Assembly (NCBI GenBank): GCA_015522385.1
Contig: WAMJ01000037.1
Coordinates: 84,435-148,434, forward strand
Reading direction: 5' to 3'
Length of the DNA: 64,000 nucleotides
Source: Candidatus Heimdallarchaeota archaeon
GTDB taxonomy: Archaea > Asgardarchaeota > Heimdallarchaeia > Heimdallarchaeales > Kariarchaeaceae
Of this stretch, positions 37,685 through 46,359 are shown in pieces (position 1 is the stretch's first letter; the number at the start of each line of letters is the position of its first letter). The position numbers and the translations under genes are program-made. The notes beneath the pieces were generated by a model. The model had not been told where the DNA came from. It saw nothing but the letters and a program-made list of their open reading frames with translations, and ran no database searches.

Positions 37685-38473
37685 TTACTCGAATTTTACC
37701 TTTTCAATATCCGTGGGAAGAGCCGTGGTGTTGAAACCGACATCAACATAAATCGTCTGACCAGTGATACCTGAAGCTAGGTCGCTGAGGAGGAAGAGGG
37801 CCGTCTTGCCCACATCGTCTTGGTTGACATTCCGTCGGAGTGGGGAAGTGTGTTCCATGAATCCAAGAATATTGTCGAAGCCAGGAACGTGGCTCGCCGC
37901 GAGTGTCTTGATCGGTCCTGATGAGATTGCATTGATCCGGTGACCCATTCCTCCGATATCTACGCTGAGCTCCCGGACAAAAGCCTCGAGTGCAGCCTTT
38001 GCAACACCCATGATCCTGTATCCAGGAACAACTCTCTCCGCACCAAGATAGGTCAGGGTGACAAAGCTGCTCCCAGGGTTGAGCACCCTAAGAGAGTGCC
38101 TGACGATTCTCTGGAGGGAGTATGAGGAGATGACCATGGCAGTCTTGTAATCCTCCTCGTTGGTGAATATCACTGGCTTTGACAGAGCGGTAGCAGGAGC
38201 GTAGCCTATTGCATGGACGATCATGTCATACTTCCCCTCAAGACTGTTGAAGAAGTCCCTGACCTGATCGTCGTAGGCAACATCGCATTCTCCCATGTGC
38301 TCGATCCACTCGACATCCTTTGTCAACTGAACAAGTCGGGAGCGGAACCTCGTCTGGTACGACAGAGTGATCTTGGCTCCAGCGTCAGCCAGCCACTTTG
38401 AAATTGCCCAAGCGATGCTCGTTTTATCCGCTACACCGAATACAATTGCTCTTTTACCAGATAGATTTATCAT
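37685..38473 (-). CDS. fabI: Enoyl-[acyl-carrier-protein] reductase-like SDR (FabI type)
   Basis: 262 residues. Diverged dinucleotide-binding FGVADKTSIAWAIS as in FabI (not the TGxxxGIG of ordinary SDRs), VHAIGYAP, the FabI block LTYLGAERVVPGYRIMGVAKAALE with catalytic Tyr-x6-Lys, and INAISSGPIKTLAAS, GITGQTIYVDVGF. Reduces trans-2-enoyl thioesters in bacterial type II fatty acid synthesis. In an archaeon with G1P lipids and no acyl-carrier genes visible here the physiological substrate is uncertain; an enoyl-CoA is conceivable. Confidence 0.88.
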   Translation of the reverse strand: MINLSGKRAIVFGVADKTSIAWAISKWLADAGAKITLSYQTRFRSRLVQLTKDVEWIEHMGECDVAYDDQVRDFFNSLEGKYDMIVHAIGYAPATALSKPVIFTNEEDYKTAMVISSYSLQRIVRHSLRVLNPGSSFVTLTYLGAERVVPGYRIMGVAKAALEAFVRELSVDIGGMGHRINAISSGPIKTLAASHVPGFDNILGFMEHTSPLRRNVNQDDVGKTALFLLSDLASGITGQTIYVDVGFNTTALPTDIEKVKFE

Positions 38474-38525
38474 TGTAAGCTACGTAGAAATTATGAGTTT
38501 TTAACCAAATTGGTCATGATGGATA

Positions 38526-39428
38526 TTACATGAATTTTCGTAGGATAGACCACTCGTGCTCGATGTCCTCTTCCATCTGCTTTACAATCTCAGGATCAAT
38601 GTTCCTGAACCTCCCCTGTATCTTGAGGTAGTCCGCCAAAGGTTTACGCTTGGCTGGATCATTGAAACGCCTACTGGGTCTGCTGAACTCCAGCTTACCG
38701 TTAACCGCTTCGTACAGTGGCCAGTACCCAGTGTTATTAGCGAGCTCACCGACCAAGACCGAGTCCTTGGTGTCGATATTCCATCCGGGTGGGCAGGGAC
38801 TGTAGATCTGGATGAAGCGGAAGTGACCTGCAAACTCGGTGGCCGCTCTCTCAATCTTTGCAAAAAGATCCTGAGGATAGGAAGCATTGGCGGTAGCAAC
38901 ATAGCTCACTTCCTGAGCCATCATCATCCGGGCTATGTCCTTCCTCCGCGATTTCTTCCCATGCGGGGTAGTGGAGGTCTTGGCACCCCTAGGGGTCGCA
39001 CCACTCTTCTGGTTCCCTGTGTTCTGGTAACCTTGGTTGTCGTACATCACGTACAGGATGTTCTCATCTCTCTCTGCCGCACCAGACATGGAACCGAATC
39101 CTATATCAGCTGTACCACCATCTCCTGCCCAGACGACAACAGTGGTCTTCTTCCCATCCCTCTTGAGCTTCCGGGCGATTCCAGAAGCAACAGGAGGAGC
39201 CGAGGCAAAAGCTGTGTTGAAGATCGGGACGTGCATCCCGTATCCCTGCCCTGCACCCTGTATTACAGAGGTGCAACAGGCGGGGACGACGACGATGGCA
39301 TCTCCCTTGAGAGCGGAGAGTGCGTGTTTGAATGATAGATTAAGCTGGCATCCCGGACAAGCGAGATTTCCCTTCTCGATGGCCTTGACCTCGAGCTCAA
39401 TATTGACTAATTCTTTTGTTGATACCAT
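38526..39428 (-). CDS. porB: 2-oxoacid:ferredoxin oxidoreductase, beta subunit
   Basis: 300 residues. Thiamine pyrophosphate subunit: CPGC at 24-27 with later Cys in PACCTS and PCPPG as [4Fe-4S] ligands, and TPP-binding GDGGTADIGFG with the downstream YDNQGYQNTG. ATG overlaps the alpha stop (TAATG) and follows GGAGGAG. Last gene of the gamma-delta-alpha-beta operon. Length and motif set fit pyruvate (Por) rather than 2-oxoglutarate enzymes, but Vor cannot be excluded. Confidence 0.92.
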   Translation of the reverse strand: MVSTKELVNIELEVKAIEKGNLACPGCQLNLSFKHALSALKGDAIVVVPACCTSVIQGAGQGYGMHVPIFNTAFASAPPVASGIARKLKRDGKKTTVVVWAGDGGTADIGFGSMSGAAERDENILYVMYDNQGYQNTGNQKSGATPRGAKTSTTPHGKKSRRKDIARMMMAQEVSYVATANASYPQDLFAKIERAATEFAGHFRFIQIYSPCPPGWNIDTKDSVLVGELANNTGYWPLYEAVNGKLEFSRPSRRFNDPAKRKPLADYLKIQGRFRNIDPEIVKQMEEDIEHEWSILRKFM

Positions 39429-40564
39429 TACATCTCCTCCTTGTACACTTCCTCGATCACAGCCATGATCTCAGAGAAGTCGACGTCCTTGCCACCAGTC
39501 CCCATGACTCGGGTGACGATTGGGATATCCGTTCCGTAAAGTGCGTTCCTGAACTCCAGTGTGAGTGGAGTGGCTGATCCGAATGACTGACCCCTGTCGA
39601 TGATGAGGATCTTGTCATAATTCTTTGCTACCTCCCTGATTCGCTCAGTTGGGAATGGTCTGAATGATCTGATCCTGACCACACCAACGTTCTTGCCCTT
39701 CTTATTCAATTCATCCACTGCCTCTTCAGCCTCTTCAGCGAGAGTACCCATGGCAACGACAGCGATGTCTGCGGATTCGGGACCATAGACCTCGATGAGA
39801 TCTCCCCAGTCTCTACCAGTGAGTTCAGCGAACTCCTTGCTGACGTCTGAGATGACCTTCTTCGCTCTCTGGAACGAATCCTCCAAATCCTTTCTTAGCA
39901 TCTGGTAGTCATCGGGCAGGGTCAAAGCACCGAAGGATACAGGATCGCTGGAATCCAGCTTGAAGATGGGATTGAACGAGGGGAGGAAGTCGTCGACGAA
40001 CTTCTGTGTCAGCGGCTGTACCTGTCCCGCAACGTGGCTGAGGACGAAACCGTCGATGTTCACAGCCATGGGGAGGTACACTCCGTGGTTTTCGGCTACC
40101 TTGAATGCCTGCACGGTGAGGTCATGCGCCTCTTGGTTGTTCTTGGCGAAGATCTGTAACCATCCTGCGTCCCTCATGGAATATGCGTCTTGGTGATCCA
40201 CCCATATGCTCCAACCCGGAGCTAGTGACCTATTTACCAGTCCGATGACTATAGGGAGACGTCCGTACCCCGCCCAGTAGATCATCTCCATCATGTAGAG
40301 CAGCCCCTGTGATGCGGTTGCGGTGAATGTCCTCGCTCCTGCCGCGCTACCTCCCATGACACCGGACATGGCTGCGTGCTCGGACTCGACCGCGATGAAC
40401 TCAGCGTCGAGTCTGCCATTCTCTACTGCGCTGCTCAGTGCCTCAATAATTGGTGTCGAAGGGGTGATAGGGTAAGCCGCGATTACCTCGGGGCGTGAGA
40501 GTATCGCCGCCTCAGCGATCGCCTGATTTCCAGTCCATATCTCTACCTTGGAGAAATCAAGCAT
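39428..40564 (-). CDS. porA: 2-oxoacid:ferredoxin oxidoreductase, alpha subunit
   Basis: 378 residues. Starts WTGNQAIAEAAILSRPEVIAAYPITPSTPI (the core of the alpha chain), ATASQGLLYMMEMIYWAG, and a transketolase-C-like domain (DIAVVAMGTLAEEAEEAVDEL, VVRIRSFRPFP). The ATG at 40564 is preferred over one 33 nt earlier because GGAGG sits eight nt upstream of it. Overlaps the delta gene by 8 nt and the beta ATG by 1 nt, showing tight coupling. Confidence 0.93.
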   Translation of the reverse strand: MLDFSKVEIWTGNQAIAEAAILSRPEVIAAYPITPSTPIIEALSSAVENGRLDAEFIAVESEHAAMSGVMGGSAAGARTFTATASQGLLYMMEMIYWAGYGRLPIVIGLVNRSLAPGWSIWVDHQDAYSMRDAGWLQIFAKNNQEAHDLTVQAFKVAENHGVYLPMAVNIDGFVLSHVAGQVQPLTQKFVDDFLPSFNPIFKLDSSDPVSFGALTLPDDYQMLRKDLEDSFQRAKKVISDVSKEFAELTGRDWGDLIEVYGPESADIAVVAMGTLAEEAEEAVDELNKKGKNVGVVRIRSFRPFPTERIREVAKNYDKILIIDRGQSFGSATPLTLEFRNALYGTDIPIVTRVMGTGGKDVDFSEIMAVIEEVYKEEM

Positions 40565-40847
40565 CAATATCTCCTCCTGGTAAAGTGATGACTTCATCTA
40601 TTGAGTCATGCGGGCATACTGCCATGCAGATCATGCATCCCTTGCAGTAGTATTGATCAATCTCGGGGTACCCGTCCTCGGTCACTGTGATGCAGTCATC
40701 GGGGCAGTGGATCACGCACTTCATGCACTTGGTGCAGGTCTCTGTGTGCAGATCTGGTCTCTGGGTTCTCCATTCGCTCGTCCTTCCTGCCACTCCTGGC
40801 ATGGGTCGGACGATTGGGTGTATGTGCCTTCCTTCTTCAGTTTCCAA
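40557..40847 (-). CDS. porD: 2-oxoacid:ferredoxin oxidoreductase, delta subunit (2[4Fe-4S] ferredoxin)
   Basis: 96 residues with two CxxCxxCxxxCP clusters (CTKCMKCVIHCP and CKGCMICMAVCP), carrying electrons to external ferredoxin. The start is a TTG at 40847 seven nt after GGAGGAG and overlapping the gamma stop; no in-frame ATG precedes the family-typical RPMPG region at a good site. Confidence 0.92.
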   Translation of the reverse strand: METEEGRHIHPIVRPMPGVAGRTSEWRTQRPDLHTETCTKCMKCVIHCPDDCITVTEDGYPEIDQYYCKGCMICMAVCPHDSIDEVITLPGGDIDA

Positions 40848-41451
40848 TTACTTTCTCCTCCTTCTTCATCTCCTCAAGTTCCTCGAGGGTCAGGATGACG
40901 GTTGTGTCGTGAGCCTCGTCAACCGCAGCATGGTTTCCTGCAAGGAAACTGCTGTTGGGGAACATCTTGTCCACCGCCTTGTGGAGAGATTCGAGTGAGA
41001 CGATCTTGGTCGTCGCCACGAAAGCCCCAAGTGTGGGTATCCCGATCAGTGTCGACCCGCTCTTGACGAGATCATGTTTCTTGGCAATCTCTTGGATATT
41101 TGCGTAGCCGAATTTCAGAGGGGTATAGATGCGATATGCTTCAGGAAATTCCCCAGCGTTCAAGGTCAGGGATCCCCTTCCTTCGAACGGATCGTGCTTG
41201 TAGAACCGGGGAATTAGACTGACGTCAAGTGAGATCATCTCCGTGGGTACGGGGATCTGTGCGTGTCTTCTAACCGGATGGTCGAAGATCCTGACACTGG
41301 CCACGACAGGTGCACCTCGCCGCTCCGCTCCGTATTTCGGAATCGCGGACGTGTACTTCCCGTCGTAGGTCGCGGCATATGCCAAGACCTTTCCCAGTGT
41401 CACTCCTCCTTGTCCCCCACGGGATAAAATACCAACTTCGTAATTTACCAT
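40837..41451 (-). CDS. porG: 2-oxoacid:ferredoxin oxidoreductase, gamma subunit
   Basis: 204 residues: ILSRGGQGGVTLGKVLAYAA, the family signature, then IPKYGAERRGAPVVASVRI. First gene of the operon; the ATG follows AGGTG, with a TATA-like TTTATATTA about 40 nt upstream. Order gamma-delta-alpha-beta on one transcript, matching archaeal four-subunit Por. The complex oxidatively decarboxylates pyruvate to acetyl-CoA, feeding the citrate synthase found elsewhere in the window. Confidence 0.93.
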   Translation of the reverse strand: MVNYEVGILSRGGQGGVTLGKVLAYAATYDGKYTSAIPKYGAERRGAPVVASVRIFDHPVRRHAQIPVPTEMISLDVSLIPRFYKHDPFEGRGSLTLNAGEFPEAYRIYTPLKFGYANIQEIAKKHDLVKSGSTLIGIPTLGAFVATTKIVSLESLHKAVDKMFPNSSFLAGNHAAVDEAHDTTVILTLEELEEMKKEEKVIGN

Positions 41452-41721
41452 AGTAACACCTATTCTTTGAAACTATGAAAAAACTATAGTATTAATATAA
41501 AACTATTCCCCAGTGGGAAATGGAGAATTGCTATAATTTCATTCCCATTTTCACCAGAAAATAGATACAGGGAAATTTGATGAAATTGACAAGGGGGCGT
41601 CAAGAAATAATCGTACTGAAAGTCATCAGATTCGTCATAATTAATTCGAACAGTATCGAAATTCGAAACAACACGAGTAATTGCACAAAATTCAAGCCTG
41701 AAGCGTTCACCAGTTCAACAC

Positions 41722-42222
41722 CTAGAGACTGCGTACACCCTCAATGTACTCATCAAACATGATCATGGTCTGTGTCTGACCGACACCCGGAATCTCCCTC
41801 ATCTCCTCTATGATGACGTCAGCCAAAGTCCTCATATCGTCAATCCACACCTCAACGAGGAAATCGTAGACACCTGTGATGATCGAGACTTTCCTCACGA
41901 ACCTGATCTTACTAAGTAACTTGGCGATGGTCTTTTGCTTGATCTCGGGATTCCCGATCCTATGGTCATACGAGACGAGGATGTATGCCCTGATTGGCAG
42001 ATCAGCCTTGAAATAGTCGATCCTCGTGGAGAAGTTCATGATCATACCCCTATCGACTAACTTCCGGATACGCTCGTGTGCAGTTGGTCGTGATATTCGG
42101 ACGGCATCTGCGATGGACTGTGTGCTTCTCCGTGCGTCCTTTGAGAGCTCTACAAGAATGCTGGCATCGACACGATCTATCAGACCCCGGTTTAACATGT
42201 GATCAATGAGCCACTGCTCCAT
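41722..42222 (-). CDS. Lrp/AsnC-family transcriptional regulator
   Basis: 166 residues from the ATG at 42222: helix-turn-helix (DRVDASILVELSKDARRSTQSIADAVRISRPTAHERIRKL) and RAM ligand domain (SIITGVYDFLVEVWIDD, EIPGVGQTQTMIMFDEY). Longer upstream readings exist, but the TATA-like ATTTTATG at 42246-42253 lies 28 nt before this ATG. Divergent from the Cys/Met PLP enzyme, whose promoter it may control, as Lrp regulators often govern amino-acid genes next door. Confidence 0.9.
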   Translation of the reverse strand: MEQWLIDHMLNRGLIDRVDASILVELSKDARRSTQSIADAVRISRPTAHERIRKLVDRGMIMNFSTRIDYFKADLPIRAYILVSYDHRIGNPEIKQKTIAKLLSKIRFVRKVSIITGVYDFLVEVWIDDMRTLADVIIEEMREIPGVGQTQTMIMFDEYIEGVRSL

Positions 42223-42245
42223 GATTTCAGGAATGAAAGTGAAAA

Positions 42246-42253
42246 CATAAAAT
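42246..42253 (-). promoter_or_regulatory. TATA box of the Lrp gene
   Basis: ATTTTATG on the minus strand, 28 nt upstream of the ATG at 42222; decides the start. Confidence 0.5.
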
Positions 42254-42442
42254 TTCTGACGAATCGTCGAAGAAAAGATCATCATTTAAATATCATAGTG
42301 GAGCACTCCAACTGATCGAAAGCAACTGTCAGCAAATGTTTATCAGGTCTTCCGCCATACCATCAATTGTTGGGTGAATCGTCGGGCTGACGAAATAGTA
42401 GCTCCTATCGATTTACACCAACGAAATTAAGGAAGTGAACAA

Positions 42443-43654
42443 ATGGACAAGAAATCAGGATTTTCAACTCGATCGATCCACGGAGGAATTGAGTGGAAGG
42501 ACATGTACCCATATCCAGTAAATGCGCCAATCTTCGCGTCATCCACCTTCGCATTCCCGTCGGTAGACTTCGGTGCAAAGGTCTTCAGCGGTGAAGAACC
42601 CAATGGGTATACCTACGGAAGACTGGCGAACCCTACAGTGAGGGACGTCGAGATGAGAATTGCCAGCCTTGAAGGAGGAGAGGAATGTCTCGTCCTCGGA
42701 AGTGGTATGGCCGCTGTATCCACCCTCGTCCTCTCACTGGTGAAGTCTGGCGAACACGTGGTCGCAGACAAGACTCTCTACGGAGGAACCTTCTCACTCT
42801 TCAGCCACAAGCTTCCCGAGATGGACATTCAGGTCACATTTGTCGACGCGTCTGATCCCCAGAACGTGGAGGACGCAATCCAAGAGAACACCAAGCTCAT
42901 CTACTTTGAGACCCCAACCAACCCCGTGCTAAGACTTGTCCCCATCAGACCCATTGCGGAGATAGGTAAGAAGCACGGTATCCTCACAGCAATTGATAAC
43001 ACCTTCATGTCACCAGTATTGTGTAGACCAATTGAGATGGGGATTGACATCGTCCTGCACTCCGCAACCAAATATCTGAACGGACAGTCCGATCTCATTG
43101 CGGGAGCACTCATCGCAACCCACGAGCTCGTCGCCGAGTTCAGAATGCAGGCAGTCCATCTCGGTGGAATACTGGGGCCGTTCGAGGCCTACCTCCTAGG
43201 ACGTGGTCTGAAGACCCTGAAACTTAGGGTGTTACAGGCAGACAAGAATGCCATGGAGGTCGCCAAGTACCTCGAAAACCACGACATGGTGAAGAAGGTC
43301 TACTACCCTGGGCTTGAGAGCCACCCTCAGCACGAGCTTGCAAAAGAGCAGCAGGAGGGCTTTGGTTCCATGATGGGATTTGAGCTAGATGGTGACTTCG
43401 AGGTCGCTAAGCAGTTTGTTGACGCACTGCACATGATTACAAGAGCAGTCTCCCTCGGTGGAGTAGAGACTCTGATCTCCCACCCGACCTCAACCACCCA
43501 TTCCATCGTCGACGAGGAAGATAGGAGAGCTGCGGGCATATCCGACACCTACATGAGACTGGCAATCGGTATCGAGGAGGTAGAGGACATTATAGCAGAT
43601 CTTGAACAGGCCTTCTCCGCGATCAAGAAGATCGCTCCTCACGCAGCTGATTAG
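42443..43654 (+). CDS. Cys/Met metabolism PLP-dependent enzyme (cystathionine gamma-synthase/lyase family)
   Basis: 403 residues: STRSIHGG, YTYGRLANPTV, GSGMAAVSTLVLSL, FETPTNPVLRLVPI, IDNTFMSP, and the PLP Schiff-base Lys in LHSATKYLNGQSD; C-terminal RLAIGIEEVEDIIADLEQA. The position that is Cys in methionine gamma-lyase (LYGCT) is Gly here (TLYGGTF), so synthase, beta/gamma-lyase or acyl-homoserine sulfhydrylase activity is likelier. GGAAGTG precedes the ATG. Confidence 0.92.
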   Translation: MDKKSGFSTRSIHGGIEWKDMYPYPVNAPIFASSTFAFPSVDFGAKVFSGEEPNGYTYGRLANPTVRDVEMRIASLEGGEECLVLGSGMAAVSTLVLSLVKSGEHVVADKTLYGGTFSLFSHKLPEMDIQVTFVDASDPQNVEDAIQENTKLIYFETPTNPVLRLVPIRPIAEIGKKHGILTAIDNTFMSPVLCRPIEMGIDIVLHSATKYLNGQSDLIAGALIATHELVAEFRMQAVHLGGILGPFEAYLLGRGLKTLKLRVLQADKNAMEVAKYLENHDMVKKVYYPGLESHPQHELAKEQQEGFGSMMGFELDGDFEVAKQFVDALHMITRAVSLGGVETLISHPTSTTHSIVDEEDRRAAGISDTYMRLAIGIEEVEDIIADLEQAFSAIKKIAPHAAD

Positions 43655-44209
43655 ATCGTATCAGATTATTACAATCGTATCAACTACAAGTGTTCCCGTA
43701 TTCACGAATCCTAAATATGTGTTGAAGCATGCACAGGCAGTGAATTACGTTTTCTAAATTTTGCCCACATTACGAATTTCGTAAGTGAGCTCCTTTGGGG
43801 GTATTCTCGTCGCGAACAACAAAATCACAATAGAGGTATGCTTAGATCATTGTGTTGCATTTCTGGATAATTATGGGTTCAAATTTTCAGGCCCTTCATG
43901 TTGCGAACGACAAAAAATAACCTAGAATTATTGTATGGCCATTGAACGATATTTCCAATACTTTAATTTGTTGGGAAGTAATCTGGTCCTGTTCTGTGTG
44001 ATCCTGCATTTCTAGACACTTGATCTTCGACTATATTTTCAATAAGGCACATCGGTGTGAGGATTAGGAGTGCAGGCATCGGTTTGTAGAACTGCTGAGC
44101 TATGAAGATCTCTTCCGACTCTCATGAGGATGAATGGCGATCTCCTCGTGTTTATCCTGTGTCTTCACTATATATCTCCACCACACGCATGAGTGAATAT
44201 CCCCAATTT

Positions 44210-44308
44210 ATGTCGCACATTTTCACAAACTGCGACAATTTGATGTCTCACTTTTCCACAATCTGTGATAATTTCATGTCGCACTTCTGCATAAACTGCG
44301 TCATTCAC
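44210..44308. repeat. Three tandem 33-nt repeats
   Basis: Copies at 44210-44242, 44243-44275 and 44276-44308, each beginning ATGTC[GT]CAC and containing a CTG[CT]G core. The period is exactly 33 and divisible by three; in the frame of the first ATG each copy reads MSH.....C.. . Confidence 0.85.
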
Positions 44309-44372
44309 AGATTGTACCATATCTTTCGAATTCATCCACGCGAGTTAGTGCGATTTCTCCTCGTTCCACTTG

Positions 44373-44380
44373 GTTTATAA
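44373..44380 (+). promoter_or_regulatory. TATA box of the HD-domain gene
   Basis: GTTTATAA, 26 nt before the ATG at 44402. Confidence 0.6.
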
Positions 44381-44401
44381 TCACCTTCGCATCGCTCACC
44401 T

Positions 44402-44971
44402 ATGGACAAGCTAATAGATGGTCTGGGGCTTATCTACCAGCTCAAGGCAGTCAGGCGGACGGGCTGGGTCCGTGCAGGTGTACCCAACCCGGAGAGTGTC
44501 GCCGACCACAGTTTTGGCGTGGCCTTTCTGGCTGCTGTTCTCCCCTGCCCTCCCGGTCTGGACCGGGACCGAGCAACCCGGTTGGCCCTCTTCCACGACT
44601 TCGCGGAGTCGTTGATCGGTGACATCGTATCGGAGATCAATGGTCTTGAAGACGTAGCGATCAGGAGGGAGAAGGAGGTCATGGAGCGGAAGGCCGTCGG
44701 GCGCATCCAGTCTATGCTGGGCGGAGACTACGAGGAGTTGGCCCTTGAGTACATAGATCAGAGCAGTGCAGAGGCGAGGTACGTCAAGCAGTTGGACAAG
44801 CTGGACATGGCTCTGCAGGCCAAGTGGTACGGGAATCTACACACGGAAAAGGTCGATCTCTCCGAGTTTGTCAAGAGTGCAAGACGCAGGATTGATTCCC
44901 AATTTCTTCTGGATCTTCTTTCGAAGTTTCGAGGTGATGGTGACCATGACCTAGACGCGTCAGTCCCTTGA
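44402..44971 (+). CDS. HD-domain phosphohydrolase (HDDC2/YfbR-like nucleotidase)
   Basis: 189 residues. Metal-binding HD motif: His in ESVADHSFG, HD in LALFHDFAESLIGDI, final Asp in VKQLDKLDMALQA. This set matches the 5'-deoxynucleotidase YfbR/HDDC2 group, which strips phosphate from dNMPs. Leaderless promoter. The sequence is more GC-rich than the flanking intergenic DNA but like its neighbouring genes. Confidence 0.88.
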   Translation: MDKLIDGLGLIYQLKAVRRTGWVRAGVPNPESVADHSFGVAFLAAVLPCPPGLDRDRATRLALFHDFAESLIGDIVSEINGLEDVAIRREKEVMERKAVGRIQSMLGGDYEELALEYIDQSSAEARYVKQLDKLDMALQAKWYGNLHTEKVDLSEFVKSARRRIDSQFLLDLLSKFRGDGDHDLDASVP

Positions 44972-45032
44972 GCACCTGCTCGATGTCGTATCACATCCAT
45001 ATATGTGCGGGTTCATGGGGACTCCGTTAGGG

Positions 45033-45039
45033 TAAAATA
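45033..45039 (+). promoter_or_regulatory. TATA-like box of a small membrane-protein gene
   Basis: TAAAATA, 26 nt before the ATG at 45062; favours that start over a GTG at 45041. Confidence 0.5.
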
Positions 45040-45061
45040 GGTGGTCTTGACATGGGGGTTA

Positions 45062-45496
45062 ATGTCTGAATTTCCAGAACCCACCCCGATGGCAGATCTC
45101 TCCCCACCTGTCAAGAAAACACCTGTGTACATCATCACAGCCTTGATCGGGCTGATCATTGCTGGTTTCTCCGCTTTTCTCGGGCTGATCGTCATGGCAC
45201 TTCAGTCCTTCGGTGGCGGTGGTGACCCCTACGGTCTGACGGTCTATGCCGCCTATGGCATGATGTTATTTGGTGTGCTGACGGTCATTACCGAACTGCT
45301 GGTCATGTTCTCCAACCCTGATCCCACTTTCGCCAAGGTGTCATTCGGAGGTCTCGGAGCCAGCCTTCTTCTCCTCGGATCAGCGACACTGATCTTTGCA
45401 ACACCTGGAGCTGGTCTACTGATCATCTTCGTATCACTCTTGTTCTTCCTGCAATTCGTCATCGTCCCTAAGTTCATCCAGCAGGTACGCCCTTAG
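45062..45496 (+). CDS. Four-TM membrane protein
   Basis: 144 residues: cytosolic-looking Pro-rich N-terminus (MSEFPEPTPMADLSPPVKK), then four TM helices. Similar layout to the proteins encoded just downstream, though it lacks their LYP motif. Its 3' end overlaps the convergent gene 45434-46123 by 63 nt. Confidence 0.65.
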   Translation: MSEFPEPTPMADLSPPVKKTPVYIITALIGLIIAGFSAFLGLIVMALQSFGGGGDPYGLTVYAAYGMMLFGVLTVITELLVMFSNPDPTFAKVSFGGLGASLLLLGSATLIFATPGAGLLIIFVSLLFFLQFVIVPKFIQQVRP

Positions 45497-46123
45497 ATCT
45501 TCAGGGCTTATCTCTAAATCATAGTCGAGCAAGAGATCCCCGAATGCCTTCCTGAATTCACTGGGAGTGACGGTTCTCTTCTCATAGTCACTCTTGGATT
45601 CCAGATACCACTGCACGGGTAGTGATCTTCTGAACAGAAGGTAGATGAGACCTGTGACGATCAGGAGAGGCACGACCGAAATCCCAAAGGGTCGAATATA
45701 GTCCCTGCTGTACTGTGAGTACGGGTAGATGAGTGAGTAAATCCAAGAGCTGATCTGAAAAAGAAGGACGATATGAATCATACTCTTATTTCCTCGCTTG
45801 AATATCATACGGGCTGATATGACCACTGTGGTGACCACTGCACTGAACGTGATGAAGATAACCAAGCCATCAAGGAGGGAGAATGAGATTCCTATGTTTA
45901 TCGCGTAGAGAACGAACCCAAGCAACACTATGTGGAACAAAAAGACAATCACTGAGGCGAAGAGAATGATGTAGGTCCCGATGATATACATGGTGGGTTT
46001 GGTCCCGACTACCACACTTATTCCATCGTCTACAGGTGAGGGGTAGAGCTCTTCATGCTTGGGCTCTAAGGGTGTAGGGTAAAGTTCATCCTGCTTCGAG
46101 CTACCATGCGTGTACTTGCTCAT
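45434..46123 (-). CDS. Four/five-TM membrane protein with doubled N-terminal LYP motif
   Basis: 229 residues from the ATG at 46123 (TATA-like ATTTATCAC 28 nt upstream); a longer reading to 46285 adds an implausible N-terminus. The N-terminus has two copies of ELYP[TS]P (DELYPTPLEPKHEELYPSPV), then TM helices and a ~60-residue acidic cytosolic tail (EFRKAFGDLLLDYDLEISPEDLRAYLLDELRDDDELQEEQE) that resembles a short protein-protein interaction helix. Overlaps the convergent neighbour at its 3' end. Confidence 0.65.
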   Translation of the reverse strand: MSKYTHGSSKQDELYPTPLEPKHEELYPSPVDDGISVVVGTKPTMYIIGTYIILFASVIVFLFHIVLLGFVLYAINIGISFSLLDGLVIFITFSAVVTTVVISARMIFKRGNKSMIHIVLLFQISSWIYSLIYPYSQYSRDYIRPFGISVVPLLIVTGLIYLLFRRSLPVQWYLESKSDYEKRTVTPSEFRKAFGDLLLDYDLEISPEDLRAYLLDELRDDDELQEEQE

Positions 46124-46148
46124 TGATTCGTGTGGCGTAAACCTTGTG

Positions 46149-46157
46149 ATAAATATT
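46149..46157 (-). promoter_or_regulatory. TATA box of the LYP membrane protein gene
   Basis: Minus-strand ATATTTATC element, about 28 nt before the ATG at 46123. Confidence 0.45.
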
Positions 46158-46359
46158 ACTGAATCAGGGTAGATGATACATTTATTATAGTCCATTTTGG
46201 CATGGATCATGGACATGGCGTCCCTAACTATAGAATACGGACCCACCCCAAGTCTTCGATTCACATTAAACTCTCCGTTCTTCACTTCATAGACGCCAAT
46301 CTCCCCGTCGTCATATCCGTGGTAGATGGTCGTGAACCTCCTCTTCGGAAAACCTCATG

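Larger units (their letters stand above)
43655..44401. other. Long intergenic region with 33-nt tandem repeat
   Basis: About 750 nt without a firm gene. Two imperfect copies of a ~20-nt element (GTCGCGAACAACAAAATCAC near 43812, TGTTGCGAACGACAAAAAAT near 43900) and a triple 33-nt repeat at 44210-44308 are the only structures. A 92-codon open reading (44102-44380) spans the repeat, but its composition outside the repeat is not convincing. Confidence 0.5.

Noticed and set aside
38556..39335. 259-codon plus-strand reading opposite the Por beta gene
   Set aside because: Antisense shadow; the minus strand encodes all TPP and FeS motifs and overlaps its operon neighbours.
44102..44380. 92-codon open reading across the 33-nt repeats as a gene
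   Set aside because: Only the repeat part looks patterned; flanking residues are random-like and no promoter fits its first ATG. Kept as a repeat feature instead.
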